From contig JALJCS010000004.1 of assembly GCA_023055355.1 (NCBI GenBank), positions 34,218,244-34,282,243 of the forward strand: 64,000 nt of DNA, written 5' to 3'. This document shows, piece by piece, positions 39,386-51,870 of the stretch. This stretch comes from Agelaius tricolor (taxonomy: Eukaryota > Chordata > Aves > Passeriformes > Icteridae). How positions within the stretch are numbered: the first letter of the stretch is position 1; each line of letters starts with the position of its first letter. Below the pieces are notes generated by a model. It did not search any database and had not been told where the DNA came from. It saw only the letters and a list, made by a program, of their open reading frames with translations. A program made the translations under genes and the position numbers.

Positions 39386-42300
39386 AGATAAGTGACAGCA
39401 TTTTGGGCAGAATGTCAAAAGATTTTGCACTGGAGTGAAGCCCAACAGAACCAGTGACAGGGTGAAATGTGAGTATGTGACTACTTAGAATGGGCTGATT
39501 AGTCAGCAAAGTTAGAGACTACTGTTCTGGAAATCCCACAAGAAAAACTGTTTTACTTACTAATTTTTGGAATTCATTAACTAATGCATTTACTAATAAT
39601 GAAACCACACAAAAAAGTTTTCTTATTTCAAGGTGACTAGCAATGCTAGCACTCACTGACCATCTTTGATTATCTTTACAAGAAGACCTTGAGACAGTGA
39701 TTGAAGGTTGAGGTGGCAAATGTAACTGAATACAGTGTTATCTCCAATATATTATTATGTACATAAAACCATCTCTAACTCTGCCCATACCATGTTGGAT
39801 TTTGACCTCCCCATCTTTACCTGGGAACAAGGTCTTTGCAATAAGAGCATGAGTTTGGTTCTTAATGGTTGTTATCACTTCCTCTTACTATGATTAAACT
39901 GGAAAAAAAAATCAAAGAAAGGTAAAAAGGATGATCTAAGTCATGATGTTACAATAGGAATATTAATTAGGGAAACCAGCGTTCTGTACCCTGGAGAAAA
40001 GATTGTTCTATGGAAATGTTAAAGAGACCTAAAGAACCCCAAATGGTATGAAGGTTGTGCATTAAGGATTTCTTGTTTAGTCTCATTTCCAATTAAAAAA
40101 ATGTTGAGTGTCAGTTGAAGCTAACAGAAGCTTCATTCAAAGCAAGAAAGCTTGGTTCTTCTTCTTGTTTTAGCACCTATAATATCTTTCTCAAGAAACT
40201 TTACAAATTCACTCTACACATTTTATGGGCCTTCAGAATAGTGGATAATTTAGAGAGGGAATACCCACCAATACCTATTGAATAAAAAAAGACATTATCC
40301 CTGGCTAAGGAATTCCAAATATTGCAAATTTTTGGAGGTTAGGTTATTTGGTGACATCTCATTATGTGCTGTATTGTTCCCTTTTTACTTTGGGTGATTT
40401 TTTGGAGAATGGTTACTAAGCTTGATGAATCAGTAGCCTTTGCCCCGACCTAGAATCACCCTTATGTTAGAAACAAAGCTGATTTTAAATAGCAATCAAT
40501 TTATCCAGTAGTGTTAAAATAGAATTACAACAAAAGTGTGTAATTTAAATTGAGATATTTTTCAAGTAAATATATGAAATCTATCAAATTGCATTTAAGG
40601 TAGAGCGATTCCTTCTTATTCTATGTATGAAGTACAATTTTTCAAATTGTAGTTTCAGGAGTGTGCTTAAAAAGGTTGAAAATTTTTGAATATGTCCGTC
40701 CTGGTTCAAAACTAGTGAAGATTATAAATAGGAGAATAAGTGGTGAAGGGGCATATTATCTTTAACTCTGCTGTTTTCTAGGTTTTAACTCTGATGTTTT
40801 CTTCCTCAAAAGCATCTATCTTGCTTCTCTTTTTGGTTTAGTTTGCTAGTTTTTGTTTAGTTTCCTATCTCCCACTTGCTTCAGTGAGCAATAAGTGTAT
40901 TTGTGCCAAAACCAAGAACACTGACGTCCTATTTTAGACTGTTATCATTGTGTTTCTTTTATAGGAGAGCCAAATCTGTGCCAAATCTGTGGTAAGTGCT
41001 GCAGTAATTCACATTTTCCTGCTTCCCTCCTTCAGGACTGCATGTTATACTTTCCAGCATGTTATATGAATGCAGATGGATCTTTGTACCTGGAGGAAGA
41101 AAACAAAGGAACACAACTGTTTGCTTGTGTTGTGGCTGTCCATGTGAGATGTGAGGGGAAAAGATACCCTTTCAATGTAGTTTTAATTTTAACAGAATTA
41201 CTGAGTGTGGGATCATAAAGTAGTTAGCATTACCTAACACTAACACTCTTGTATCTGTTTGGATGCAGAAAGTCAGAACAAATTTAATTAAACTGGTATT
41301 AAAATTTAGACAAAGTGCTTATATTCAATTATACATATCTTTTAATATGAAGACAATAATTTAGAAGACCTTTAAAGGTATTAAATTTCTTTACCATCAA
41401 GCTCATAGTCACTAGAGTCTATGTGGGAATTTCTTTTTGCAGAACTTGGAAACATACCACCCGTCTGTAGGCAGGTATTACAGCTCTCCCAGCTTTTCTT
41501 TCCATTACATAATAATACAGTACTCAAAATTCAGCTGAAAAAGACTTTTCAGTAGATGACCTGCAAAAATTAAATACCGAGAGAATTTTTTAAAAGTATT
41601 CAGAGTCTTTAGTGACTTAAAGATTGTACTAAGAAGCAGACCTTTAAAGAATGCCTCAAGTGGATGAGCTACTGTGTTGAAATACAGAAACTGGGAAACT
41701 GGAATTATTTCCAGTAATGTATCTGACCCACAGAGTACTGGTGTGTGTTAGTGCTGGTCTCCTTTTGGATTATAAATTGACTTTGATGGATTGTAGTTAG
41801 GAACAGGTATAAATATGGAGAAGAAGATGCAAAAAGGACAAGAAAACCTTACAAATGGTAACTCCCTCACTCTGGACAAAGCCAATGGAAATCTAACCAA
41901 GCAAATTCTCACTCAACAACTACAAAAAAGTATGTTCTTCATGCTAATTTAGAAGACATTAATTTAGAAGACATTTGGGCTAAGATTTTGCTTGCATATA
42001 TTTAATTATAAAGTTCAGACTTATATCTGAGCTAGAAGCCAGAATATGTGATTTATTTTGTCCTAAAGCAGAAATCTTAAACCTGTTAGAGGATGCATGG
42101 GACTTCTAAAGCTAAATGAGAAGCATTCCCTTATTTGTTGAGGTAAAGGTGCCCTTACTGTGCTGTGGTGCAGGAAGATGAATGTGGAGAAAAGAAGTTT
42201 ATTTTTCAGATTCAAGTTCAAAGACACAATATTCATTTTTTCATGGAGTGTTACACTGGGAGATAGATCACTATTGTTTCTTTAGCTTAACAGAAAGGTA

Positions 42301-42843
42301 GTTATGTGTATTGACTCTTCTAAGAAGGAGACAGCCTGAAAAGCAATACAAAAGGAACATGGGAATTTGTGAAGAGGAGAGGTATTGGACTGGAAACAGC
42401 AGTAGTCAGAATAACATTTGACATGGTGAGAAACTGCTCTGCTGGAATTAAAACCTCCATCTAAGGGAGAAGCATCTTCCATGTTGGATGCCATGAGGTG
42501 TCTGCATGCAGCCAGTGAACTGTCAGTTCAGGCTGCAGCAACACATACCCACACTTGCAATGTGCATATATGAAGTCATGGGGTTCTTTCACACTAGTGT
42601 GTGATTCAGCAGGTTGTAATGAGCTGAACAGATCCATGGAAAGCTAGGCCACCCACACCTCTAGCAGATGTGTAAGGAGGACCACAGGCACACCCAGATT
42701 TGGTGTGTGCACTTGTAACTACTCAGAGGTCCTGTGAGAATGATGTGCACATGTAACTGTGTTTTTCTGTCTGTCATTAGAGAATTTTGGGTGGGTTGTT
42801 TCAGGAGGTAGTTTTTGTTTGTGTATATTATAAGCGTTTCATA

Positions 42844-42900
42844 TGCATCTAATATTGTGGTTTATTAGCATTTTGCTTGCATCTAATATTGTGGTTTATT
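42844..42900 (+). repeat. 23-bp direct duplication
   Basis: TGCATCTAATATTGTGGTTT plus ATT at 42844-42866 is repeated exactly at 42878-42900 (period 34). Confidence 0.9.
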
Positions 42901-45900
42901 TGTATTGCTGAACGTTAAGTATAGAGATCACTGATTGATGGTTAATTACATGATGTTAATAAGTTGCTTCAATTCTGATTTTCCCTCTGATAATGTATCA
43001 CATTTAGCAAAATATCTCTGAGCTGGTTATACTGTTACTGTAGTAAACACAGCTGTGAAATACAGCATCAGGGAAAGGAAAGGACAAGGGTTTTGTTTAG
43101 ATGTTGAGAAATAGCAAAATTAATAGCTGAGAGATAAGTAAGTTTGGATATATGGGGAGATCTTGCCAGTCTCTGAAATGCCTACCAATGAAACTTCTAA
43201 AATTTTGCCTGTAGATACAATGAAAAGATAAGAGTCAGTTTTGTATCAGTTAACTTCACAGTAGTTCTTGATGGATAGAGGGGAATCCTTCTAAAACTGG
43301 AAGCTGGATTAAGAAACATAATTCAGGAAGGACAAGTCATAGTCCCTTCATTATGACTAGAGTGAAAAGGAAAGTAAGATTAGCATTGCTGATGGAAATT
43401 ATTAATGCACCAAGAACATTTCCTGTGAGACGTTACTGAAAGTGCTGCATTTTAGTTTTATGGTGAACAGATTCTTCAAAAACCATAGTCTCAATTAGAA
43501 TCCTGGAAATAAAAGAGGTATTTGAGTAATAACTGGAATCAAATTTTCTCCAGTTAGATGACATAGTTAAGATATGTTTCAGTACAGCAAGTTCATAGGC
43601 TTTAGTTTTTAAAATGTTATTACAATTTTAATTGACTCAAAGATTTAAACATCCCCATTTAGGACACTATGTGCTAATAGATTTTGTTCCTGAAGACCTT
43701 TATTAAAAAACTGTGAAGTTGTGTGTACAGTAAGTAGAGACTGTGATCTGTGTTGACTTTTAACATACTTTAAGGAAATAAGACATTGTCTTAGCTATAA
43801 TTGTGAAGCATGGTTATGCAATCTGTACATTAATTTTTAGTTGTCAAGACACTATTTGCAAGACTGCGTTTTATTTTTCTTCTTCATGTTGCTTCATGCT
43901 ACAGTTTTATAATTTCAGTTTTACTTCTTCAAAGATACTGATATGTCTTGGAAATAACTATATTTTTTTTTTTACTCTTAAAAGGAACAATTGAAATGCA
44001 ATATGAAGTAAATTACATAATGACTCTAACTAGCTGGTGGCCTTGGCAACCCTTAAGAAAACTCAGTGATATACAAAAAGTAGTTTTTCCTTCTTTTTTT
44101 CCCCTGATTTCTCAGATGCAGCATTGCATCAGTGCAGAACAGTTAAGTGTTATCATCACTTACATTATATGGCAAGAATATATGACACCTAAGATACTGT
44201 TAGAGGACTTTTTGAATTTCTGTATACTGAATGCATCACACTGTCAGCTCTGTAGCTCATTTTATTCCTAGTACTGAAGGGACAATTTTAAATATTAAAG
44301 TGCTTGTATGTTATTTTATATTTAGTTAGAGATGGAGGTTTAGGTCAGCCCCTCAGTGATACAGACTCTACAATTTACTCTACATCATAACTATGTCTGT
44401 TTAGACAGGCATAGTTTTATTTTTTTTTTGTACAGAAAATCATGATTTCCAGAGATAGTCCTGCCTATCCTTGCTAATAATTGATAAAAGGAAGGATCTA
44501 ATATTCCTGACTGAGAAAATGATTAAGGAGCTCTGGTTGCTCCTTGACCTTGTAAAATGTTTCAAAGTGCTTTGAAACCTTGCTAGAGAACATACTAATA
44601 TGTGCAACCAAGCATGCCTATTTGTTAAAGAATCTCTATTCCTAACAAGTTATCAGATCCAACATACTTTTTCATCTGTTGTCTTTTTATTTACTCCTTC
44701 TACATTCAGATCATGAGCACCATTCAATGAGACCAGCAGCTAAACAGAATGAGAAATGGTAAATTTGAAAGGACAGCTTAGGGAAGCCTGACACTTGCAA
44801 ATGACTGACGCTGCTCATGGCTGGGAAACCTACAAGGTGAATGGATTCCTAATTAGTGTCTTTGAGAGGCATTAACTCTTCTTTTCTTTTTTAACCTGTT
44901 CTATATTTCTAAAATCTTATAGATACAGGGCTATAATTTGTTTGATTGAGTAGTTGATTTATTGCTATAATACATCTTCAAAAAGCTACATTTTTTGTGT
45001 TTTTACTGATATTTGGTGGTATCTTATCTTAACAGAGCAGTGCTTATGAAGTTAATTTCATATTTAGGAAAGCCTTCTCTAGTGCCAAACCATGTCCAGA
45101 ATATTCTGATACAGTTTTTCCCAGTAGACAATACTAATGTCATGGTTATATTTGTTAGGCTAATTATATTTGTTTTCCTAGAAGTTACATGACTTTTAGC
45201 ATATGGGGTGACAACGGTATTTATCCTTTTTTCTGATCTTGCTTATGTTTCCATAACACAATGTTTATTATTAGGGACTCTTCAAATTTGGTCATTGGTA
45301 TTTCAGTTATGTTGTACTGCAGACTTATCACTTTTGCAGCGTGTCATGCTCCTCCCCTGTCTGCAACTTAATAGGACTGCAAGGTTTCCTTGGATTTCAG
45401 AATGTACACACAAATACAGATCTTCTGAGTGTTTGTGTAGTTTGCTTTGTGTTGTCTCCCTTCCCAAAATAGCTTATGAGTAAGCTCCTGAAAGTGTGGT
45501 ACTGAATAATGTTCAGATGCTTTAGCTTTTATCTTCTTTGATAGCCTCTGTAATTATTTATCTGTTTACCAGTTAATTTCATATAATCTTGCATACCAAC
45601 ACACAAAAGTTTTTGTGAAGATTTGTGATATAGTATTTCTCTATGTACTTTTGGGATGTATTTAGAGAAAGGTGGCTTTTCTTGGAAAGTTATGTAAAAT
45701 TTTGAAACTAATTCTTCCAGCAAACTTATACCACATTTTGAAAAAGGAGAGAAGTGAATGAAAAGAAAGAAATTATAGTGCCCACAAGGAAAGATTCAGT
45801 GGAACAAATATAGGCCTGGTCAAGAGGAAGTTTTGAGTAAGCTTTGTATTCCTACAACTGATAGGTCTTAATAATCATTTGATATTCGAATATTATTAAA

Positions 45901-46896
45901 TAATGAAGTCGCTAAATATCATTCATCAGTACTATTCCTGGGCTTTAAGAGTATAAGAAATTGAAATGTAGAGAGTTACAATCTCACTGTTTTCCAATCA
46001 GGTGCTAATTTTGTATGTTTCCATTTGTATGTGCTGACTATAAGATAAACAAGAGTTGGATAGAAAGGTTCTCCACTGAGGGTAGACTTCATTTTGGATT
46101 TCCTGCTGAGTACTCAGGTTCTTTCAAAAGCTGCAAGTGCTTTTGCAAGCTGTAGGAGCTGCAAGTGCTCATTGTATGTAGAGCTTAAGAGAACGTGTGA
46201 ACTTGCTTGTCAGGTAGTATCATTGAATATTTGGAAATGTTTACTAGCCACAACCCATCCCTTTCCTTCAGTCATGTAGTATAAGCACTCTAGACAAAGT
46301 CTTGTGTGAATGGATTGTACCGTTCAGAGCTTGTCCAGTAAGATTCTTAAGGATCCCCGTGCTTATCATCAGAAGTAAGGTTAGCTAGCCCAAGTTCAGC
46401 CTGGTCATTTCCTTTGTTCCTGTTAGCTTCTCTGACAGTGAGCCAGAGCTCTGCTGATATGAGTACCTGCAGTGAAGCATCTGGCTGTGACAATGTATAG
46501 CAACTGACTATGACAAGACTCAGACTTGGGGTTCTTCTTTATTCTGAATTGATGTAATTGCTGGGTACTTTTTAATTGTTTCAGTCTGACACTTTAACAA
46601 AAGAATGATGAAAAAACATGCTTTGGTCTTAACTTTTTTGGGGGGGGTTGGTTTTTTTTTAAATGAAATATTTTTAGTCAAAAGAAGATTTTATAATTTT
46701 CTTATAGCAGTAAATGAAAAAATTATTTCAGCTATTTGGGCTTCCATAGAAATGAAGTTTCCTTATGTAAAGACATCTTGCTGCAGAGATATTTTTGGTA
46801 GAAAACATGTGCGTTTTCTAGCAGGAATATCTGCAAATTGAAAAGTAGGAAGGAGGGAAAAATGTGCTGTGAAATCCATCCACTTAAAATACTATA

Positions 46897-46950
46897 ATGG
46901 TAATTAAAAATGGTAATTAAAAAAATTTATAAATGGTAATTAAAAAAATA
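46897..46950 (+). repeat. Threefold ATGGTAATTAAAAA repeat
   Basis: Three near-copies of ATGGTAATTAAAAA occur in about 50 bases, with AT-rich spacers. Confidence 0.85.
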
Positions 46951-49526
46951 TACCCTACAATGTCATGGGTAGATGCAAACTTCCTAATCATTGCTAGGGT
47001 AGTTTTCACATGATACAAAACATGAGGAGGAAGTGAGACAAAGTTGTCATGAGTCCTTACTGCTTTTTTCTTTATTTTCCCCATTAATCCCTCCAGCTCC
47101 TTCCTTGAGCGTGTTTTTCTAGTGTGACTATTTGCAATTAATTTTTTTTTGCTGACAGTGCTTCTATGATATGTGTTATGTTCCCTGATGCAGGGTTTAC
47201 TCTATAGTGAACTGTCCTACCATTAAATTTGAATGTTTATTGACTATTATTATAACATTCATGCCTAATCCTATGTGCCTTCCCTTCTGGGACACTGCAG
47301 GGAATTTTTTTCCCCTAGAAGTTAGATTTTAGAATATTCAGTACTTCTCATGAGCCACACAGGATCTTCACTGGATCTCACTCATTATTAGTGTTTTCAA
47401 CAGCTGCCCCAATAATGTTGGCCATCAAATGAACAATGTCAGCTACTACCTCTACCTTCATTATAAGAACCCCATAGCTAAGTGTAGACAATTTCTAGAC
47501 TAATAGATTCAAATCTCTCCCAAGCACTGGACTAACTGGCAGGTGATACTGTGCACATACTTCAGCAAACTCTCTTATCCTCCAAAAGATGGTTGAATAC
47601 AAGCTGCCTTTTAAGACTAGTTCCTGAAACAATCTGCCTACCAAATTTTGTTCATGGACCTATTTGGAAGAGGTACAGGACAAAGATCTTTTAGGGAGTA
47701 TTTTAGGAGTTTACACAGATAAGTATATTCTACTGTTCAGGAGGATTTCTGGTTGTTGTTAAGACATAATCTTCAGCAGATTCCAAAAATCACAATACTT
47801 GGAAGAAATAAGAGGCTAACAAAACAATTTCCCTTGATCATACATAGTGTGACCATGTACTGGAAATCAGAAGGAAAAATATGTCAGTATGAAAATTTTG
47901 AATAATTTTTATGTTTTTAAACCTTAATTAGATATTGAGATGAGGGCTGATACTTAGCAGGAAAATCTGAAATAATATCACAAAAGGGTGAGGCTTGATG
48001 CTACTTTACAAAGTACAGTTTTATAGCCACTATATGTATGTGAGAATGAACTGTAATGGTAGTATTTTCTGTCTGTGAAGCTTAAATACAGATTACAAGT
48101 TAAATGTACTTTACAAAGGGAAACTCATAGAAGGCAAAGGATGCATGAAAGTCTGGAGTTCAACCCATGTAGCTCCCAAATGTTCTCTCAAGGTGTAACT
48201 TGCAGGCATTTCCACAGCACTAGCTTCCTCTGGCCCTTGAGACCATGACAGGACCAGATTCTTCTTCGGTGCTCTGTTTTGCACATACTCACCTCCAGAG
48301 ACAAAAAAGCTCCAGCTTCGATAAAGGTGAATCATGGTCTGTGTCCACAATGAAGCAGAGGGAAGTATATTCCTACTTTCTGTGTTGCTGTTTTAGGCTA
48401 TAAAAGAAGATGAACATCCATACAAACTTCATATTTGCCTCTCAAACGGATGAATGAAACCACTTGCAAACATGGCAAGCTAAAAGAACTTTCCACTATT
48501 CAGAAAAGCACAGCTAAAGGGATACCTTCTGACCTAGCAGCTATAATATAACAGCAGCAAATATATAATATATAGCAGCAGGTATACTATATTAGATGAG
48601 AAACTGGAGTTATTTAAAATGTCAGAGGTCTGTATATGGATGATGGAAATTGAGTTTGAGGTTTTTCAAATCTGTGATATTGTTAAGCTCAGTAGCTTAT
48701 TCCTAACTTGATGAAAGTATTTCCAGACCTGATTATCTAAAGTTTGAAGATTTTTTTTTCTCAGTGGGTTTGAGAGAAGGCTTAAGAGCAAATATGAATA
48801 AACACCAAGCGCTGTGGTGCTTTTAATCTCTGTCAACATTTCTGCTGAGATCAAGAGACAATGCAACATTGTCTTGGTTACAGGCTTGGAAGCATAACCC
48901 TGAATGCTTTAAGCATATTTTAGCATATCATTAAATTAGGAAATGGAATTTACATGGTTTCCTGTTACAGTGCCTTTATTTAATAATTATCATTACAATA
49001 AAGTAAGTAAGTATATTGTTTTTTGGGACTGGTAATTTTTCATCATCTTGAAGGAATGTTTTATCCTTTGTTGACAGCATATTTCAGATAGTTTGTAACT
49101 GTATGTTAATGAAAAAAAGAACATTTTTTTAATAGGAAAGGGACTCTTTCTTATATTCACTTGATATTTGTATATGGAAATTTTTAGATATGTTGAAATA
49201 TATCTGGTTTCTCACAGTTTTTCTGTATCTGGAAAATTTCTTCCAGGCCCATATTTTTCCTTAAGGAAACTGCATTTCACCTTCCAAGGAAACTTCTGGT
49301 TTAAGATTCAAATTGATGCTGAAAAGTTCTTGTCTTCAGGATCTCAATGAGCACCATGGCAATTTGTATCTGATGTTACTCCTAGCATGAAAAATTTATC
49401 AAATCGTCCCCTTAGTGGTTGAAATTCATAATTTACAATTAGTCTATATACTTCTCTAAGTATCCCTTAATTTAATTTTAAGTGAAACATTGGGCTGATA
49501 GCTTTAGACTGCACCTTTTGCATGAA

Positions 49527-49574
49527 AGTTTTAGAGAATGTGAAGTTTTCCAGTTTTAGAGAATGTGAAGTTTT
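49527..49574 (+). repeat. 23-bp tandem duplication
   Basis: The unit AGTTTTAGAGAATGTGAAGT plus TTT lies at 49527-49549 and again at 49552-49574, separated by CC. Confidence 0.9.
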
Positions 49575-50699
49575 GGTTCAAGCAGGGAAATAAGATTTTC
49601 TCCTCAAGGCTTTTTAAAGATTCAGTAATTAAAATAAGAAGAGGAATGTCTCTGCCTGAATTATGAAAATGAAACCATATACCAAGGTCAATATGAATTT
49701 TTATTTAACAGTAAGTGTGTGAGAGAGAGAGCAAGAGATAGGAAGAAACAGGAAAAGGCTGGGGGGCTGTGGAAGAAAAAGGCAGATTCAATATTCCCAC
49801 TTCATGGATCCTGTTGGTCCTTTTCTTATGGTCTTAATGATTCCAGTCTTGTTGAAGTGATGGCTACTGTCTTGATCTGTCAAGGGTGGGGGAACCCCAT
49901 GAAACAAAGAATCCATTGAGTGTATATTTGCTTATATTCAGGTGGGAATGCCCAGGTACTTTTCCCTAACTCAGGGTATTTTACACTGGGTGATGTAATA
50001 CTTTGGATCACAGGACACTTGGAAGCCCTCATAACACCTCCTAAGACATTACAGCTGCCTCTGACATGAGAGAAGTTGAATTAATTATGGCCTGTCAGCA
50101 GGGATGAATACTTTCAGGCTGCATGTGAGGTGCTTGTCCAGAGGGGAGTTTTCACAGTGAGCCTCTGATGATGGGTGTGCATGCCCTCTGCACTTGAGAG
50201 GTTAAACATTGATTAAGTCATTAACCATTAACAGACCAGTGTCTCGCAAGTTTATAAAGATGATGTTAAAAATTTTTTGTGGACTGTGGCTTTCTGAATT
50301 ATATTTTTTCATCATTTTAAGTATGTGCATTTTCAAACCCATTTTTTAGTCATTAACTTCACAGCACTTTTGAATTGACTCTACTGAGTGACAGTATCTT
50401 TAGTCCATGGCTAATATTTTTTTTTCCGAGTGTAGTTCTTCAAATTTTAACACTCTTACTGTTGGTTTACTTATTAAAGCACAAATAAATCTTTTCCCCA
50501 TTATTGTGTGTAGATAATGGCACAGTGTTTCTCTCAATATAAACTATAATAATATCTGTTAAATAAACCAAATCTTTAAAGTGAACAAGCAGTTATAGTC
50601 TGATATAATGACACATGGAATTAAGATGTGGATGACAATATTTTTGCAGAAATCTGAAATACCTGTACCCAGAGCCTGGGAATGCTCCTCAGTATTTGT

Positions 50700-51792
50700 G
50701 GTGGATTGACCATGCCTGGATGTCAGGCGCTCACCAGAGCTTCTCAATCATTCCCTTTTGAGGGGAGAGAAAGTACCACAAAGGTTCATGTGTTAAGATA
50801 CGGACTGGGATAGATCAATCACTGAATACTGTTAAGGGCAAAACAGGCTTGAATTGGGGATATTAACTGAATTTATTGCTAATCAAAATCATATCAGGAT
50901 AATAAGAACTAAAACAAATCTTAAAAACACCTCCTCCCCATGCCTCCTTCCTTTCCCCCAGCTCTACCTCCTTCCCCCCAGTGGCACAGGGAGACAGGGA
51001 ATAGGGGTTAGGGTCATCACATATTGTTTATGCCTCTGGTCAGGGAGAGCAGTCCTTCCCCTGCTCCAGTGTGAGTTGCTCCTGTGGGAGACAGTTCTCC
51101 ACAAACTTTTCCAGTGTGAATCCATCCCATGGGCAGCAGTTCTCCATGGACTGCTCCAGCATGAGTCCATTTCCATGGGATGTGGTCTTTCAGGTGCAGC
51201 CTGCTCCAACATGAGTTTTTCAAAGGGTCACAAGTCCTACCAGGAAACCTGCTACAGTGTGGGCTCCTCTTTCATGAATTCACAGGTCCCTGCCAGGAGC
51301 CAGCTCCAGCAAGGGCTTCCCACACATTCACATCCTCCTCTCAGACATCCACCTGTTCTGATGAGGGACTCCTCAGGGAGTCCTCATGAGGGCTGCATTT
51401 GGATCTCTACTCCATCATGGATCTCCATGGGCTGCAGGGGCACAGCTGCTTCAGCATGGTCTGCACCACAGGCTGCAGGGGAATCCCGAGTTTGGTGCCT
51501 GGATCATCTTGCCCCCATCCTTCTCCACTGACCTTGGTGTGTGCACAGTTGTCCTCTCACATATTCCCAGTTCACCCTTCTTTGGCTGCAATTACATCTA
51601 CACAATAACTTATTTTCCTTTTAAAATCTATTATCACAGGTTATTATCTCTGATTGGCCTAGCTTTGGCTCTGTTCTGGAGCCGGCTGGTACTGGCTCTG
51701 TTGAACATGGAGAGGCTTCTGGCAGTTTCTCACAGGAACCACCCCTGTATTCCCTGCTATTACTAAAACCTGTCCACAAAACCCCCACTACA
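50700..51792 (-). mobile_element. Full-length ERV LTR (solo), sense on - strand
   Basis: On the - strand it starts TGTAGTGGGGGTTTTGTGG at 51792 and ends near 50700 in GGTCAATCCACCACA. It has a sense-strand AATAAA (TTTATT at 50872-50877 on +), as expected of an LTR R/U5 border, and repeated CCATGGGCTGCAG-like units. It belongs to the same family as the elements at 19.9 kb and 58.2 kb but has diverged. No internal retroviral sequence is next to it. The 225-residue ORF on the + strand (50854-51531) runs antisense through it and is not a gene. Confidence 0.8.
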
Positions 51793-51845
51793 GTGTTCCA
51801 CCAGTACTTTCAACCCAGAAAGTAGGTGTTTTTTTGCATCTGCTC

Positions 51846-51870
51846 TTTTTTTTTTTTTTTTTTTTTTTTT
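51846..51870 (+). repeat. T25 homopolymer
   Basis: A pure T run about 55 bases beyond the 5' end of the neighbouring LTR. On the - strand it is a poly(A) lying just upstream of that LTR. Confidence 0.9.

Larger units (their letters stand above)
33000..50690. other. Intergenic stretch, no protein-coding exon recognised
   Basis: About 17.7 kb upstream of POC5. The ORFs here are short and show no family resemblance, codon pattern or splice context. It contains a GC-richer patch (37.74-37.99 kb), short tandem duplications and microsatellites listed separately. In conserved order SV2C would lie beyond the right edge, and none of its long transporter exons is visible. Confidence 0.75.

Noticed and set aside
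50854..51531. 225-residue ORF, the longest in the window
   Set aside because: It is antisense to a related LTR (50.7-51.8 kb). The composition is repeat-driven, with CCATGGGCTGCAG units, and there is no protein family resemblance.
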